From assembly GCA_016928525.1 (NCBI GenBank), contig JAFGKO010000046.1:1-44257 (forward strand): DNA of 44,257 nucleotides. Direction: 5' to 3'. The notes below the pieces were generated by a model that was given only the letters and a program-made list of their open reading frames with translations, did not search any database and was not told where the DNA came from. Positions 1 to 10,072 of this stretch are shown here, in pieces; positions within the stretch are counted from its first letter, which is position 1; the number at the start of each line of letters is the position of its first letter. Source of the DNA: Anaerolineales bacterium. Lineage in GTDB: Bacteria > Chloroflexota > Anaerolineae > Anaerolineales > Villigracilaceae. The translations under genes and the position numbers were made by a program.

Positions 1-473
1 GCCTGGCGGGCCAGATGTGTCCACTGGCGGGTGAGACGCGGCAGATAGTATTCATATTGCGCAAGTTCCACTTGCAGCATGCCTTCACTCGTGTGAGCGT
101 GTTGGGCAAAAATGTCGAGAATCAATGCAGTGCGATCAAGCACCCGTATGTTGACCCCAAGCTCCTTCTCCAACTCGCGCTGGTGACGTGGCGAGAGTTC
201 ATCGTCAAATATGACCACCTGCGCCTGGATCTCTTCAGCCAGTGCCTTGAGTTCATCTACTTTACCGGGACCAATATACGTTTCCACATGCGGATGGTTG
301 AGTTTCTGTGTCAGTTCGCCGACGACATCTAACCCGGCAGTATCTGAGAGCAAGGCCAGTTCGGCCAGCGAGTCCTCCAAAGTCAATAATCCAGGTTGTT
401 GGTAGAGGTCTACTCCAACCAGGAAGGCGCGTTCTTTTGGTGGCGCTGTTGGTTCAGGAATTTTCTTAGCCAT
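1..473 (-). CDS. hflX: GTPase HflX, N-terminal part (runs off the window)
   Basis: The first 157 codons of HflX, a ribosome-associated GTPase of the Obg-HflX class that helps rescue or split stalled ribosomes. The start is the ATG at 473-471 (MAKKIPEPTAPPKERAF). Visible family marks are the glycine-rich IGPGKVDEL segment near residue 65, the VIFDDELSPRHQRELEK stretch, DRTALILDIFAQHAHTSEG, and LQVELAQYEYYLPRL, all typical of the HflX N-terminal domain that precedes the G domain. The G domain lies beyond the left edge, so nucleotide-binding motifs cannot be checked. Its start codon overlaps the 3' end of the upstream histidine kinase gene by 8 nt, suggesting translational coupling in a trmFO-peptidase-kinase-hflX transcript. 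Confidence 0.93.
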   Translation of the reverse strand, partial: MAKKIPEPTAPPKERAFLVGVDLYQQPGLLTLEDSLAELALLSDTAGLDVVGELTQKLNHPHVETYIGPGKVDELKALAEEIQAQVVIFDDELSPRHQRELEKELGVNIRVLDRTALILDIFAQHAHTSEGMLQVELAQYEYYLPRLTRQWTHLARQ

Positions 474-1701
474 GTAAGTCTTCTGTGTTAACCGAATCTT
501 GAGGGAAGAGTTTCGCAATTTTTGGATCGCCAGATTCGGTGCGGATGGGAATCAGGATATGAAAGGTAGATCCCGGGCACTTTTTTTCATCATAGCCAGC
601 CGACTCGACCCAGATAGTACCGCCATGCGCCTCGATGATTCCGCGTGCGATGGGCAGCCCCAGACCGGGCCCGCCGCCTTTGAACTTGGTCTTGCCGCTG
701 GAATGCAAGTTGGGACGGCCGACCTGCGAAAATTTTTCGAAAATGGCTGTCTGGTATTCGGCGGCGATACCTATGCCTGTATCTCTCACAATAACTTCGA
801 TGAAGCCCGGTAGAATGCGGCCATCGACACTGATTTTTCCTTTGTCTGGTGTGTACTTGATGGCATTGAACAATACGTTACGTAAAGCCTGGTAGAGGCG
901 TTCCGAATCTACATAAAGCCAGGTATCGCTGCCGGCAAATTTCTTGATTTCCAGTTTTTGTTTGCGTTCCATTACCGATGCGGCTAACTCTCCCTTGAGC
1001 AGATTCAGGATGTGCATCAATGTGACTTTTTGAAAATTGAGCGAGAGCAAGTTGTTATCAATTAATGAAACGTCGATCATGTCATCGATGATTTCGCGCA
1101 GACGGCTTACACCTTTATTCATGCCAACCAGCAGGCCATCGAATTGGCTCTGCCCGGATTGTTCGATCATGTCCCGCATCATAGTGGTATATCCCTCGAT
1201 CAAGGTCAGTGGTGTTTTGAGCTCGTGCGCTGCTACCGAGATGAAATTGGATTTGGTGCGGTCCAGCCGTTCCAGTTGTTGTTGCACACTGACAAGTTCT
1301 TTCGAAATATAGGCGATACGAGTTTCTATCTCAAAGCGCGCCGCCTTGTCCAATAAGTGCGTATAGATTGGAATTAATTCTGTTACCAAATCAAGCGCCT
1401 GGGCCTCGGTCAAAGTTTCGCGAGCAACTTCGTTGGTCACAGCGATCATCTTGTTGAGCAGGAGAGTAACGTTGTTTTTACCTTGCTCCAGGTCTGATTG
1501 TGTTGGTGATGAGGCCCACTCCAACAGAATCGAATCCAGCCAGGCTGGATCACCCGTTACAACAGCTTGTTCCAACAACGAGAAAAATTGTTCCAATTCT
1601 TTCTCGAAGTTGACGCGCACATCCGCACCCCGCGCCATACTATGGGCAACACGGTGTAACCACGCGGGACGGATTTTTGCAAGCAAATCTTGTGCGCTCA
1701 T
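466..1701 (-). CDS. Soluble sensor histidine kinase with helical N-terminal domain
   Basis: A 411-residue cytoplasmic histidine kinase with no membrane segment. The N-terminal ~135 residues are all-helical and resemble the RsbRD-type N-terminal sensor domain (inference from pattern). A short coiled coil follows, then the HisKA domain with AAHELKTPL (phospho-acceptor His159), the N box NVLFNAIKYTP, G1 box DTGIGI and G2 box GPGLGLPIARGIIEAHGG, so the catalytic core looks intact. I chose the ATG at 1701 (MSAQDLLAK). The frame stays open for 22 more codons up to 1767, but that would overlap the upstream peptidase gene, while 1701 leaves a 40-nt gap. No response regulator sits beside it, so its partner is unknown. 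It overlaps hflX by 8 nt. Confidence 0.88.
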   Translation of the reverse strand: MSAQDLLAKIRPAWLHRVAHSMARGADVRVNFEKELEQFFSLLEQAVVTGDPAWLDSILLEWASSPTQSDLEQGKNNVTLLLNKMIAVTNEVARETLTEAQALDLVTELIPIYTHLLDKAARFEIETRIAYISKELVSVQQQLERLDRTKSNFISVAAHELKTPLTLIEGYTTMMRDMIEQSGQSQFDGLLVGMNKGVSRLREIIDDMIDVSLIDNNLLSLNFQKVTLMHILNLLKGELAASVMERKQKLEIKKFAGSDTWLYVDSERLYQALRNVLFNAIKYTPDKGKISVDGRILPGFIEVIVRDTGIGIAAEYQTAIFEKFSQVGRPNLHSSGKTKFKGGGPGLGLPIARGIIEAHGGTIWVESAGYDEKKCPGSTFHILIPIRTESGDPKIAKLFPQDSVNTEDLHG

Positions 1702-1741
1702 TAGCTCTAGTTTACGCTGTCTCCCGTTTTTTGGCAAACAA

Positions 1742-2644
1742 TTAGGGTGTGCTGCTCCGGTGTGCAATCCATTCTTGCAAAGTCGTGCCGACTATTTCCA
1801 AACTTTCTGCAGAGACTTTGTCAACTGTATCCTGGGTTGTGTGCCAGTATGGATAGTCGAAGTCAATGATATCTATGGCCGGAATGCCAGCCTGTAAAAA
1901 AGGCGTGTGGTCATCGATCATAGAATATTTTGGCTCTGGGATGAATACTTGTCCATATCCCAACGTAGCAGCTACAGCCCAAATGTCAGCTGCCAGTCTC
2001 TGGTCAGAGTTTTGTTCTATGTAGATATTAAGGTCTGCATCGCCGATCATATCAACGATTATGACCGCTTCTGGATGAGTCTCTAATTCTGCTACAAAGG
2101 CTTGCGAACCGAGGATCCAATCCCAGCCCTGGATGCGGCCATTGTCCTCCGCGTCGAAGAAAACCAACCAGACGGGAACTGTATCTTCAGGGAGGACGCG
2201 CGCCAATTCTAGCAAGACTGCTACACCTGACGCGCCGTCATTAGCGCCGGGCACGGGCTCCAGTATCTTCATCGGATCGGGGTCGTTGTCAGCGTGCATG
2301 CGTGTGTCGTAATGCGCAGCCAGGATGATCTTCGGCATCTCCTCTCCGCGATAGGCGATGACGTTTTGGATAGGATGCCCGAGCATTTCAGCGGATTGGA
2401 TGCGAGAGTCCCAGCCTGCAGCGGACAGTTCCGCGCGCATCCAATCCAGGATCTGGGCATGCCCGGCCGACCCAGGCGTGCGCGGTCCGAAAGCCACCTG
2501 TGTTTCAACATCTGCCAATGCACGCTCTCCATTGAAATACTCAGGCTCTGTTTCTATGAGAAATGCATTGGCGTACCATGCCAGCACAACAGCCAACAAA
2601 AGTCCAATTCCAATAAGGTAAATGGCGATGCTTTTTTTTGTCAT
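1742..2644 (-). CDS. M28-family zinc peptidase, membrane-anchored
   Basis: A 300-residue M28-type metallopeptidase or glutaminyl-cyclase-like enzyme. Residues 5-27 form an uncleaved signal anchor, placing the enzyme outside the cytoplasmic membrane. The candidate di-zinc ligands are all present: His111 (AAHYDTR), Asp136 (PGANDGASG), Glu166 (FFDAEDNG), Asp198 (IVDMIGD) and His268 (YWHTTQDT). The pattern of a short chain with FFDAEDNG is shared by M28 aminopeptidases and bacterial glutaminyl cyclases, so the reaction (release of N-terminal residues or pyroglutamate formation) is not settled by sequence. It lies 49 nt downstream of trmFO and 40 nt upstream of the histidine kinase, probably on the same transcript. 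No clear ribosome binding site is visible. Confidence 0.88.
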   Translation of the reverse strand: MTKKSIAIYLIGIGLLLAVVLAWYANAFLIETEPEYFNGERALADVETQVAFGPRTPGSAGHAQILDWMRAELSAAGWDSRIQSAEMLGHPIQNVIAYRGEEMPKIILAAHYDTRMHADNDPDPMKILEPVPGANDGASGVAVLLELARVLPEDTVPVWLVFFDAEDNGRIQGWDWILGSQAFVAELETHPEAVIIVDMIGDADLNIYIEQNSDQRLAADIWAVAATLGYGQVFIPEPKYSMIDDHTPFLQAGIPAIDIIDFDYPYWHTTQDTVDKVSAESLEIVGTTLQEWIAHRSSTP

Positions 2645-2693
2645 AACAGTAATTTGTGGAATCCAAAGTGCCCAGACTTTGGTAATCCCAACA

Positions 2694-4073
2694 TTAGCCC
2701 TCCTTCAGGGATGGTAAGGCGTGAAAGTCCGATAGATACGTTTCCAAATCCACCATAGCGCGATCTGCGTAGGTTTTTCCTCGCTCGCGCTTGCCCATCT
2801 TTTTGCCTGTATTTTCCAAGGGGGGCAGGATGCCGAAGTTTGCTTTCATGGGCTGGAAGTCAGCCATGTCCGCGTGGGTGATGTAATTGCACAGCGCTCC
2901 CAGCATGGTGGTAGTCGGCAAGGTGTGGAGTGGCATGCCTTTGAGCAAGTTTGCTGCATTGAGACCTGCCAGCAGTCCGGTGGCGATATTGCCCATATAT
3001 CCTTCCACGCCAGTGATCTGCCCGGCGAAGAACAGATCGTCTCGTGATTTATGTTGCAACGTGGGGCGCAGCAATCTTGGACTGGCCAGGAAGGTATTGC
3101 GGTGCATCTGGCCGTAACGTACGATCTCGGCGTTTTCCAATCCGGGGATCAAGCTGAAAACACGTCTCTGTTCGGGGTACTTCAGGTTGGTTTGAAAGCC
3201 GACCAGATTGTATAGGTTGCCTATCAGGTTATCCTGTCGTAGTTGGACAACAGCATATGGACGCCGTCCGGTGCGCGGGTCGGTTAGCCCGACCGGGCGC
3301 ATGGGGCCGAAGGCTAGTGAGTCCCGGCCTCGTTCGGCAATTATTTCAACTGGCAAGCAGCCCTCAAAGAAGTGATGTATACCGGCTTTAACCCCCTCGG
3401 GGATGGCGTTCTCGAAGGAGCGTAATTCTATGCGTTTAGCCTCTAACAGAGCGTCAATAAAGGTTTCATATTCATCTTTGGTGAACGGACAATTGATATA
3501 ATCGCCTTCATCTTGCTCACCTTTGCCATATCGCGAGGCGCGAAAAGCAATCTCCATGTTAATGGAGTCGTAGCTAACAATCGGTGCGATGGCATCGAAG
3601 AAATAGAGATGTTCCTCACCGCTGAGCTCAGCCAACGCCTGTGAGAGTGACGGTGAGGTCAGCGGGCCGGATGCAATGATTGTTGGCGTATCCGGTATGT
3701 ATTTGACTTCCTCCCGAATTACTTCAATCGAAGGGTGACTCTGGATACGCTTGGTAACGCTGCGAGCGAACATATCGCGATCAACTGCCAGGGCGGCACC
3801 GGCAGGCAGGGCGGTCGCTTCGGCGCATTCGAGCAACATGGAACCAAGCCTGCGCAGTTCGTTCTTGAGCAGGCCAGAGGCTCGGTCGGGTAAGTTGGAA
3901 CCAAGTGAGTTGGAACAGATTAATTCGGCTAAGTCAGCTCCCTGGTGTGCGTCGGTTGAAACTTCCGGACGCATTTCGTATAGCTTTACGGGGAGACCCT
4001 CTTGCGCTGCCTGCCAGGCAGCTTCACTGCCAGCCAGCCCGCCGCCGATAATGGTAAGTGTGGTAGTATCCAT
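2694..4073 (-). CDS. trmFO: TrmFO, folate/FAD-dependent tRNA m5U54 methyltransferase
   Basis: TrmFO (EC 2.1.1.74) methylates U54 in the T loop of tRNA with methylenetetrahydrofolate and FADH2. From the ATG at 4073 the protein has 459 residues, close to the family norm of 435-470. The FAD-binding motif [15 protein letters not shown] is at the very N terminus. Two cysteines fit the catalytic pair known in the family: one in [11 protein letters not shown] and one in [12 protein letters not shown]. The GIDA-type C-terminal FAD motif [19 protein letters not shown] is present. The frame stays open to 4247, but those codons overlap the divergent gene. A second in-frame ATG at 4094 would add only seven residues. 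It is first gene of the leftward group and divergent from the kinase at 4140. Confidence 0.95.
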   Translation of the reverse strand: MDTTTLTIIGGGLAGSEAAWQAAQEGLPVKLYEMRPEVSTDAHQGADLAELICSNSLGSNLPDRASGLLKNELRRLGSMLLECAEATALPAGAALAVDRDMFARSVTKRIQSHPSIEVIREEVKYIPDTPTIIASGPLTSPSLSQALAELSGEEHLYFFDAIAPIVSYDSINMEIAFRASRYGKGEQDEGDYINCPFTKDEYETFIDALLEAKRIELRSFENAIPEGVKAGIHHFFEGCLPVEIIAERGRDSLAFGPMRPVGLTDPRTGRRPYAVVQLRQDNLIGNLYNLVGFQTNLKYPEQRRVFSLIPGLENAEIVRYGQMHRNTFLASPRLLRPTLQHKSRDDLFFAGQITGVEGYMGNIATGLLAGLNAANLLKGMPLHTLPTTTMLGALCNYITHADMADFQPMKANFGILPPLENTGKKMGKRERGKTYADRAMVDLETYLSDFHALPSLKEG

Positions 4074-4096
4074 AGAGCGGGGCAATTGTACCATTC

Positions 4097-4139
4097 CCGT
4101 TTGTTTGTTCGGGTGCTGTATAATATATAGTAAGTTCAA
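4097..4139. promoter_or_regulatory. AT-rich divergent promoter region between trmFO and the GAF kinase
   Basis: The 66 bases between the two divergent starts contain a perfect TATAAT at 4119-4124 on the plus strand, inside the run TATAATATATAG. No good -35 box stands at 16-18 bases: the best T-rich match, TTGTTT at 4101-4106, is too close. If this -10 is used, the plus-strand transcript would have a leader of only about nine bases and no Shine-Dalgarno sequence. The same AT-rich tract could supply a -10 for trmFO on the other strand. Treat this as a likely shared promoter area rather than a resolved promoter. Confidence 0.35.
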
Positions 4140-6764
4140 ATGGCAGAGAAGAATGGTGTCAATTACCGTTTGAAGGAAGCGACCCAGATTGCTGGAGCAA
4201 CCTGGGTTGTCCATTTTGAGCGCGTGGTAGGGAGGTGGGACTTTCAAGCTTCCTATCGAATAACAAAAAGTCGAACATCCAAACTGGTTGAGTATTTAGG
4301 CCAACCGGCCGTCGATTCGTGGTTATGTGGTGCTCTGGGGAGTCGCTCGAGTCGTTCGCGTGCGGTGCCAGATGGCCTTGAACTCGGGTGCGAACGTTTG
4401 TTTGCTTTCCCAATTGATGGGAGCACGGGGGTACTCCTGGTTGGCGCTGCGGATCAATCTGGGGTGGCGCAACGTGTTTGGAAATTGGTAGCGAGCACGT
4501 TGTCCAAGGATGAGGCGGAGGAGCCTGAGGTTTCACCGGTCGTGACCGACACTTTGGTCCCGGCAATTCAGGAGGGGGTGCCATTTGATCTCCCTTTTGC
4601 ACTTGATAGAATGCTTTCCACAATCGCTCAACAAGTGCCCTGCCAGGGCGCGTGGCTTGCGGTGAGAAGTGGAGATACGCTGGAAATTCAGTCCCATTGG
4701 CGGACTCCGCAATGTAAGGGGGTTTCTCTGGGAATGGATACCAATGTGGTTTTGCACGAAATTGGTAAAACACGGGTTGGAATGCGATTTGACAGGGATA
4801 ATCCTGGTTGGGAGAATATTCCGCAGATTGGAATAAAGCCAACAACGGGGGCCTGGGGATGTGTCCCGCTCGTAGTCGGCCAGCGTTTGATCGGCATGAT
4901 TGCTATGTGGCGATTGCGGACATTCAGTGATCAAGAGTGGATGCAGCTTATTGAATTGGTTGTCCGTTCCGCGCCATCGGTTGAAGTAATCATAACGTTT
5001 ACCGAACTGGGGGGGCATCTACGCCGTCTGGCAATGTTGAATGATTTTGTGCTGACTGTATCCTCCGGCCAAAATATAGATCAGATCGCCCGACGTGTAT
5101 TTGCTTTGTTGGCGCGAGCATTTCAGGCAGAGGTCAGTAGCCTCTACTTGATGTCTACAGATGAGCGCATGGTGCGTGAGCACCACAATGATGATGGCAA
5201 GGTTGTTGTGAATACTACAGGGTTGGCAGGGCACCCAATGGCGGAGTTGTTTAAAGGCGGACAAATAACACGTCTGAGTAGATCGGTGGGTGTAGATTCG
5301 CTATTTGGTTCGGAAAAAGCGCAAGAGATGATGTTGGTACCTTTGCGCTACCGTGGGCGGACAAATGGTTTGTTGACTCTGGAGAAATCCCGCGCTGAAG
5401 GGTTTTCTGTTTATGACACGCATTTGATTACAGTGATTGCGGGACATCTGGCAGGATTGTTGGAGTATAGTCGCTTGCGCGAAGAAGCCGAAGCGCGTGC
5501 CAGGAATCTGGGTTTGATCCATGAAGTGGTGCAGGAAGTGATTGGCTTGCTAGATAAGCAAGAAGTGGTGCAAATTACGGCAGAGTTGTTGGTGCAATAT
5601 TTTGGATATGAATTTGCGGTCATTCCATTGGTTAACGAAGAAATGAAAGTAACCGTTTGTGGTGTTGGCGGGTCGCGTGCTCCTTCTACTGAACTGCTCC
5701 TTTCTGAGTTGTCGGATCCGACTGCGAACGGGCATGGGATTACGAGACATGTCTTGTTGACCGGCGAGAGCATGTTGATCAATGATGTGAGTCAATCACC
5801 CATCTACCGCCCGTTGGAGGGGTGGGATGCTGGTTCGGAGTTGTGCGTTGGGTTAAAAGATGGCGAACGCATCATCGGTTTTATGGATATAGAGAGCAGT
5901 TCTAAAAACGCATTTGGGCAAAATGATTTTATGGCGCTCGAATCCTTGGCCGGAATTTTATCCAGTGTGATCTCGAATGCTGATCAGTATCAACGCTCGC
6001 AAGAGTCTGTGCGCCAACTTCGGCAAACCCAGCAGGAATTGCAGACCAGGATTGAAGCGCAGTTGGAGGCGGAGCGCAAGTTGATCCAGGCTGAAAAGCT
6101 AGCAGCCGTTGGTGAAATGGCGGCTGGTATTGCCCATGAACTGAATAATCCGCTTACTACTGTTACTGGATTTACGGAGCTTGTTTTAGATGAATTGCCG
6201 GAGGATGCAAACAACCGCCCTGATCTTGAGTTGGTATTGAAAGAAGCCCGCCGGGCTCGCGATGTCGTCCGTCGCCTCCTGGATTTTTCTCGCCGTAGTG
6301 AAAGCGAGCGCACGCGCGTTGATTTAAATGAACTTGTGGATGATGTTCTTTCCCTCACAGGTCATCTCATGCATACCAGCGGTGTTCAGTTAGATGCGGT
6401 ATTGGGTAAAAATTTGCCATGGGTATCTGTAGATCGCAACCAGATGAAACAAGTCTTCTTGAATTTATTTCATAATGCCTTGCAGGCAATGCCAACCGGA
6501 GGTCGGTTATTTGTCAGAACTGGTGCGCGCCAGCGCGGAGGTCGAAAGTGGGTGATTGCCTCCATCAAGGATACCGGTGCTGGCATTGCTCCAGAGTATC
6601 GCGAGCGAATTTTTGAACCGTTCTTTACCACCCGATCTGGCCAGGGTGGTACAGGCCTGGGTTTGTCAGTCTCATATGGGATTGTTGCCGACCATGGTGG
6701 TGAGATCGAAGTGGATAGTGAGGTAGGCAAAGGGACGAGTTTTATAGTCTGGTTGCCTTATTAG
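4140..6764 (+). CDS. Multi-GAF sensor histidine kinase (NtrB-like core)
   Basis: An 874-residue soluble histidine kinase. After about 130 unassigned residues come three GAF-like domains (roughly 130-290, 300-445 and 455-605), a coiled coil (about 610-655), then HisKA and HATPase_c. The H box is [12 protein letters not shown] with phospho-acceptor His666, the same HELNNPL type seen in NtrB-like kinases. The N box is [15 protein letters not shown]1 is DTGAGI and G2 is [18 protein letters not shown]. No membrane segment is present, so it should sense an internal signal. It leads a three-gene plus-strand operon: the next gene begins 5 nt after its stop. It likely phosphorylates the receiver of the second gene, the regulator encoded third, or both (inference). 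Confidence 0.9.
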   Translation: MAEKNGVNYRLKEATQIAGATWVVHFERVVGRWDFQASYRITKSRTSKLVEYLGQPAVDSWLCGALGSRSSRSRAVPDGLELGCERLFAFPIDGSTGVLLVGAADQSGVAQRVWKLVASTLSKDEAEEPEVSPVVTDTLVPAIQEGVPFDLPFALDRMLSTIAQQVPCQGAWLAVRSGDTLEIQSHWRTPQCKGVSLGMDTNVVLHEIGKTRVGMRFDRDNPGWENIPQIGIKPTTGAWGCVPLVVGQRLIGMIAMWRLRTFSDQEWMQLIELVVRSAPSVEVIITFTELGGHLRRLAMLNDFVLTVSSGQNIDQIARRVFALLARAFQAEVSSLYLMSTDERMVREHHNDDGKVVVNTTGLAGHPMAELFKGGQITRLSRSVGVDSLFGSEKAQEMMLVPLRYRGRTNGLLTLEKSRAEGFSVYDTHLITVIAGHLAGLLEYSRLREEAEARARNLGLIHEVVQEVIGLLDKQEVVQITAELLVQYFGYEFAVIPLVNEEMKVTVCGVGGSRAPSTELLLSELSDPTANGHGITRHVLLTGESMLINDVSQSPIYRPLEGWDAGSELCVGLKDGERIIGFMDIESSSKNAFGQNDFMALESLAGILSSVISNADQYQRSQESVRQLRQTQQELQTRIEAQLEAERKLIQAEKLAAVGEMAAGIAHELNNPLTTVTGFTELVLDELPEDANNRPDLELVLKEARRARDVVRRLLDFSRRSESERTRVDLNELVDDVLSLTGHLMHTSGVQLDAVLGKNLPWVSVDRNQMKQVFLNLFHNALQAMPTGGRLFVRTGARQRGGRKWVIASIKDTGAGIAPEYRERIFEPFFTTRSGQGGTGLGLSVSYGIVADHGGEIEVDSEVGKGTSFIVWLPY

Positions 6765-6769
6765 CCGAT

Positions 6770-8353
6770 ATGAATGAAAAGATTCTAGTTCTTGATGATG
6801 AGCCTGGAATTACTTTGCTATGTGCTCGCTTGCTCAAGCGTGCCGGGTATGATGCTACTGCATTTACGGAGGTCACCCCGGCTTATGAGCACCTGCGCAC
6901 GAATTCTGTAGACTTGCTTTTGGTTGATATCCGCATGCCAGAAGTGGATGGGTTTGCGGTTATCAGCCAGGTTAAGCAGTTACAGCCCGATATCGCCGTG
7001 CTTGTTATGACAGGCTTTGGAACGGTGGAGACCGCAATCCAAGCTCTAAGGCAAGGTGTAGACGGCTTGTTGTTGAAACCCTTCGAACAGGGCTCAGAAT
7101 TAGTTGATGCGGTCAAACAGGCCCTCATCGATAGTGAGAAAAAACGCGATGCCGCACGTATCCAGGCTTTGCGTCCCCTATTCAATGTGACCGAGTCCCT
7201 GCTTTCTGAAACCAGGCCGGATCGGTTGATGGAACTGATCAAAACTGCTATCCAGGGGCACCTGCGTTGTTCGCATGTAGGATATTATCAGGTAGAAGAT
7301 GGTCAGAAGCTAAGCTTGTTGACCAGTGATAGTTTAGTCCTCGATCCAGTGCATAATAAATCGGACGCAACCTTGCTGAAAAGGATCGTGAAGCTCGACA
7401 GTCCTTTACTGGTAAATATGAGCGGACCTGGTTCGAAAGAGTTTCGCGCTCTGTTACAAAGGAGAGGCCTGGGAGCGGCGATGTTCGTTCCCGTGATGCG
7501 GCTCAATGTTAATAGCTTGCTTTTTGCAGGGCGCAGCCAGGATGAGCCCTCGTTTCGTGAAGCAGACCTGGAAACCTTTTTGATCCTTTCGAACCAGGCT
7601 GCAACAGCGCTTGAAAATGCACGTTTGTATGCAGAATTACGAGAATACGTGAAGCAGGTGGAGGAGTCACAACGAGCTTTGCTTCAAGCTGAAAAGATGG
7701 CGGCAGCCGGGCGACTATCGGCTTCCATTGCTCACGAAATAAACAATCCCCTGCAATCTGTACAAAATTGTTTACATTTGGCTGGACGCGAGGATTTACC
7801 AGAGGAACAACGCTCAGAGTATTTCGAACTGGCTAAGACAGAATTGAACCGTTTGATGTCCACTGTTCAGAGAATGCTTGACTTTTATCGCCCTGGCGCT
7901 ATTACACCCGACAAGGTTGATCTGCGGAGTATACTTCAACATGTTATAAATCTGATGGCGAAACAATTCGAAAAAGAAGAAATTCTGGTGCAGATCGACG
8001 TGCCGGAAAACTTGCCTGCTGTTGTTGCGGTTGGTAGTCAAATTCAACAAGTGTTAATTAATTTGCTCTTGAACTCATTGGATGCAATGCCTGCTGGTGG
8101 TGAAATCCAAATCCGTGCAAATTCTGTAAAGGGTGGCGTTGAAATCCTGGTACAGGATAACGGCCCTGGCATCCCGGATGAACGCCTGCCTCATGTTTTT
8201 GAGCCTTTTTTCAGCACTAAGGAGGGTGGAACGGGACTAGGATTAACCGTCAGTTACAACATAGTCACTGCGCATGGTGGGACACTTGAACTCGTATCTA
8301 ATAACAGACCTGGAGCCTGCTTCCGTGTCTATCTACCGATCGGAGGAAAATGA
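6770..8353 (+). CDS. REC-GAF-histidine kinase (receiver-controlled kinase)
   Basis: A 527-residue kinase with its receiver at the N terminus. The receiver (1-120) has Asp9/Asp10, phospho-acceptor Asp53 in LLLVDIRMPEVDG, Thr81 and Lys103 (LLLKPF), so it looks competent. A GAF domain spans about 140-285. The kinase core has SIAHEINNPL with His322, N box NLLLNSLDAMPAGG, G1 DNGPGI and G2 GTGLGLTVSYNIVTAHGG. An N-terminal receiver makes it a middle member of a relay: it can be phosphorylated by the upstream kinase and in turn act on the regulator encoded next. It overlaps the downstream regulator gene by 4 nt (ATGA), indicating coupled translation. Confidence 0.9.
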   Translation: MNEKILVLDDEPGITLLCARLLKRAGYDATAFTEVTPAYEHLRTNSVDLLLVDIRMPEVDGFAVISQVKQLQPDIAVLVMTGFGTVETAIQALRQGVDGLLLKPFEQGSELVDAVKQALIDSEKKRDAARIQALRPLFNVTESLLSETRPDRLMELIKTAIQGHLRCSHVGYYQVEDGQKLSLLTSDSLVLDPVHNKSDATLLKRIVKLDSPLLVNMSGPGSKEFRALLQRRGLGAAMFVPVMRLNVNSLLFAGRSQDEPSFREADLETFLILSNQAATALENARLYAELREYVKQVEESQRALLQAEKMAAAGRLSASIAHEINNPLQSVQNCLHLAGREDLPEEQRSEYFELAKTELNRLMSTVQRMLDFYRPGAITPDKVDLRSILQHVINLMAKQFEKEEILVQIDVPENLPAVVAVGSQIQQVLINLLLNSLDAMPAGGEIQIRANSVKGGVEILVQDNGPGIPDERLPHVFEPFFSTKEGGTGLGLTVSYNIVTAHGGTLELVSNNRPGACFRVYLPIGGK

Positions 8354-9105
8354 TGAAGTCCAATATTCTTATTGTTGACGATGAGCCTGTTACTCGTAAA
8401 TCACTGACCGATATTTTACGTTTAGAGGGATACAATGTTATTTCTGTTCCCAATGGACAGGCAGCAGTGGAGCATGTGCGCACTCATCATGTTGATTTGA
8501 TGGTGGTTGATTTACGCATGCCAGGCATGGATGGACTAGAGGTAGTACAGGTTGTCAACCAGCTTGCCCCGGACACAGAAGTTGTTTTGCTTACGGCTTA
8601 TGCATCAACTGAAACCGCAATTCAAGCATTGCGGTTGCGCATTCATGATTATTTACAAAAGCCCGCTCCTCCAGCGCAAATTGTAAGCAGCGTTAAAAAG
8701 GGCCTGGATCGCCGAACTGCCAGAATGCAGGCCAAAGGAGGTGTGCTAGATTCATCTGACGCAATGGAAGCGTTAGATTCTGTTGTTTTGGACGATGGCA
8801 CAGAAGTTGATCTATCTCGGCGGCAAATCAAGCAGGAAAACAAAAACATAATCGTTAACTTGACCCCGGCCGAAGGTCGCTTATTGCGCGTACTTCTGGC
8901 AAATGAGGGGAAAGTGTTTGCCCATCGAGAGCTAGTGTTATTGGTGCAAGGGTATGACACTTCGCAACGAGAAGCGCCAGAAATACTTAGGCCTCTGGTC
9001 AGCCGATTGCGCCATAAGTTGGACGTATTCCCGGCGCTATCTGATCAGATTGTGAGTGTTCGCGGCACTGGTTATGTATATGAGGGCAAAAAGGGTAAAT
9101 CATAA
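8350..9105 (+). CDS. Response regulator with OmpR-type winged helix
   Basis: A 251-residue DNA-binding response regulator. The receiver (1-115) carries Asp10/Asp11, phospho-acceptor Asp54 (LMVVDLRMPGMDG), Thr82 and Lys104 (YLQKPAPP). After a linker, residues about 155-246 form a Trans_reg_C winged helix: NLTPAEGRLLRVLLANEG, a recognition-helix stretch ending SRLRHKLDV, and the wing VSVRGTGYVYEG. It is the terminal output of the plus-strand three-gene system. A strong Shine-Dalgarno GGAGG at 8341-8345 suits either the ATG at 8350 or the adjacent one at 8353. The target promoters are unknown; autoregulation of the operon is possible. Confidence 0.92.
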   Translation: MMKSNILIVDDEPVTRKSLTDILRLEGYNVISVPNGQAAVEHVRTHHVDLMVVDLRMPGMDGLEVVQVVNQLAPDTEVVLLTAYASTETAIQALRLRIHDYLQKPAPPAQIVSSVKKGLDRRTARMQAKGGVLDSSDAMEALDSVVLDDGTEVDLSRRQIKQENKNIIVNLTPAEGRLLRVLLANEGKVFAHRELVLLVQGYDTSQREAPEILRPLVSRLRHKLDVFPALSDQIVSVRGTGYVYEGKKGKS

Positions 9106-9108
9106 AAC

Positions 9109-9136
9109 TAGCCAAGATGATTAGACCCTTGGCCTA
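9109..9136 (-). terminator. Weak hairpin terminator between convergent genes
   Basis: The 28 bases between the plus-strand regulator and the minus-strand transporter hold a six-base-pair stem (GCCAAG at 9111-9116 against CTTGGC at 9128-9133) with an 11-base loop. On the minus strand it is followed by TAGTTTTAT, so it best fits a terminator for the long leftward operon. The stem is short and the T run brief, so it may be inefficient. Confidence 0.4.
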
Positions 9137-10066
9137 ATACAGGTCAGGTGGAATCCCAGGTGGAGTGAGCCAACTAAGCCAGCCACCTCGATGCGGTTTG
9201 CGTTCTCCGGTTGGCTTATCAAAATAGACGAGCAGGGTGCTGGCGATAAGTATGCCGGCGCCAATCCACTGTGTTTGGGTGAGGGTTTCTTGCAGCCAAA
9301 GTATACTGAGACCAATCGTTACAAGTAATTCTAACAATCCTAACAATGCAGTTTGTAACCCACCCAGATGCTTTACTCCCAAGAATAGTAATAATCGCGA
9401 TAGGAAGGTAACCAGTGTAAGACCCAGTACTGGCCACCAAGTAGCATTTGTTGGTATAGATCGGTCAAACAACAAGAAAGCTGGAAATACGACCAGGCTC
9501 ATAGCAATAAGCGTGTAGAGTGTAACAGTGGGAGCCGGAATATCATAAAGAACACGTTGGTTAATTGGGAGATGAAGCGCGTAAAGGACAGAGGCCAGTA
9601 GCATTTCTATTACGCCAATGATGTCCACAGTACCGCTTGAAGTATATGTCAAGAAAATAACAGCGATTGTCGCAAGAAAAATTCGAAATATAGTGAAACG
9701 ACTGGGGGGTTGGGAATCGAATATCATTATGATGGCAACAAAAAGAGGATAAAGGGAATATAGAAGTTGACCAATGCTTGCGTTGATATGCCCAAGCGCA
9801 CTATAGTATAAGATTGACCCCAACCCATTGAATAGCCCTGCAAGTCCACAGCCGATCAGGCCAGCAGGATAAATATAGAGGTATTGGCGGCGGAAAATTG
9901 CCACAAGGAGCAACAATAATAAGGCTGCTGACAAAGTCCGAAATCCAACAACAGCCAGTGGTGAAAAATGTAGGATAATCGCCTGTTTGCCAAATACAGG
10001 GGCAAGGCCCAGAAATACTGCTGATAGCAGAGCAGCCCGTACCCCCGTATTGCGTTTTCGCATCAT
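9134..10066 (-). CDS. EamA/DMT-superfamily membrane transporter
   Basis: A 310-residue hydrophobic protein with about ten predicted membrane segments arranged as two EamA repeats, the usual size for drug/metabolite transporters such as RhtA and YdcZ-type exporters. The last repeat includes LLGLLELLVTIGLSILWLQE, a form common in EamA proteins. The start is ATG at 10066 (a second ATG follows at once), preceded by AAGG at a suitable distance. It begins 6 nt after the stop of the threonine synthase-receiver gene, so it is probably the last gene of the 26-kb operon. Some EamA members (RhtA in Escherichia coli) export threonine and homoserine, so amino-acid export is a reasonable inference from context, but sequence alone does not fix the substrate. 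Confidence 0.85.
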   Translation of the reverse strand: MMRKRNTGVRAALLSAVFLGLAPVFGKQAIILHFSPLAVVGFRTLSAALLLLLLVAIFRRQYLYIYPAGLIGCGLAGLFNGLGSILYYSALGHINASIGQLLYSLYPLFVAIIMIFDSQPPSRFTIFRIFLATIAVIFLTYTSSGTVDIIGVIEMLLASVLYALHLPINQRVLYDIPAPTVTLYTLIAMSLVVFPAFLLFDRSIPTNATWWPVLGLTLVTFLSRLLLFLGVKHLGGLQTALLGLLELLVTIGLSILWLQETLTQTQWIGAGILIASTLLVYFDKPTGERKPHRGGWLSWLTPPGIPPDLY

Positions 10067-10072
10067 TAAACC

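Noticed and set aside
1702..1767. Longer start of the soluble histidine kinase at 1767.
   Set aside because: The extra 22 residues overlap the end of the peptidase gene and have no family character; ATG at 1701 leaves a clean gap.
4159..4845. A 228-codon open frame on the minus strand inside the first GAF kinase.
   Set aside because: Antisense shadow; the translation is Pro/His/Gln-rich without domain motifs, while the plus strand encodes a coherent kinase.
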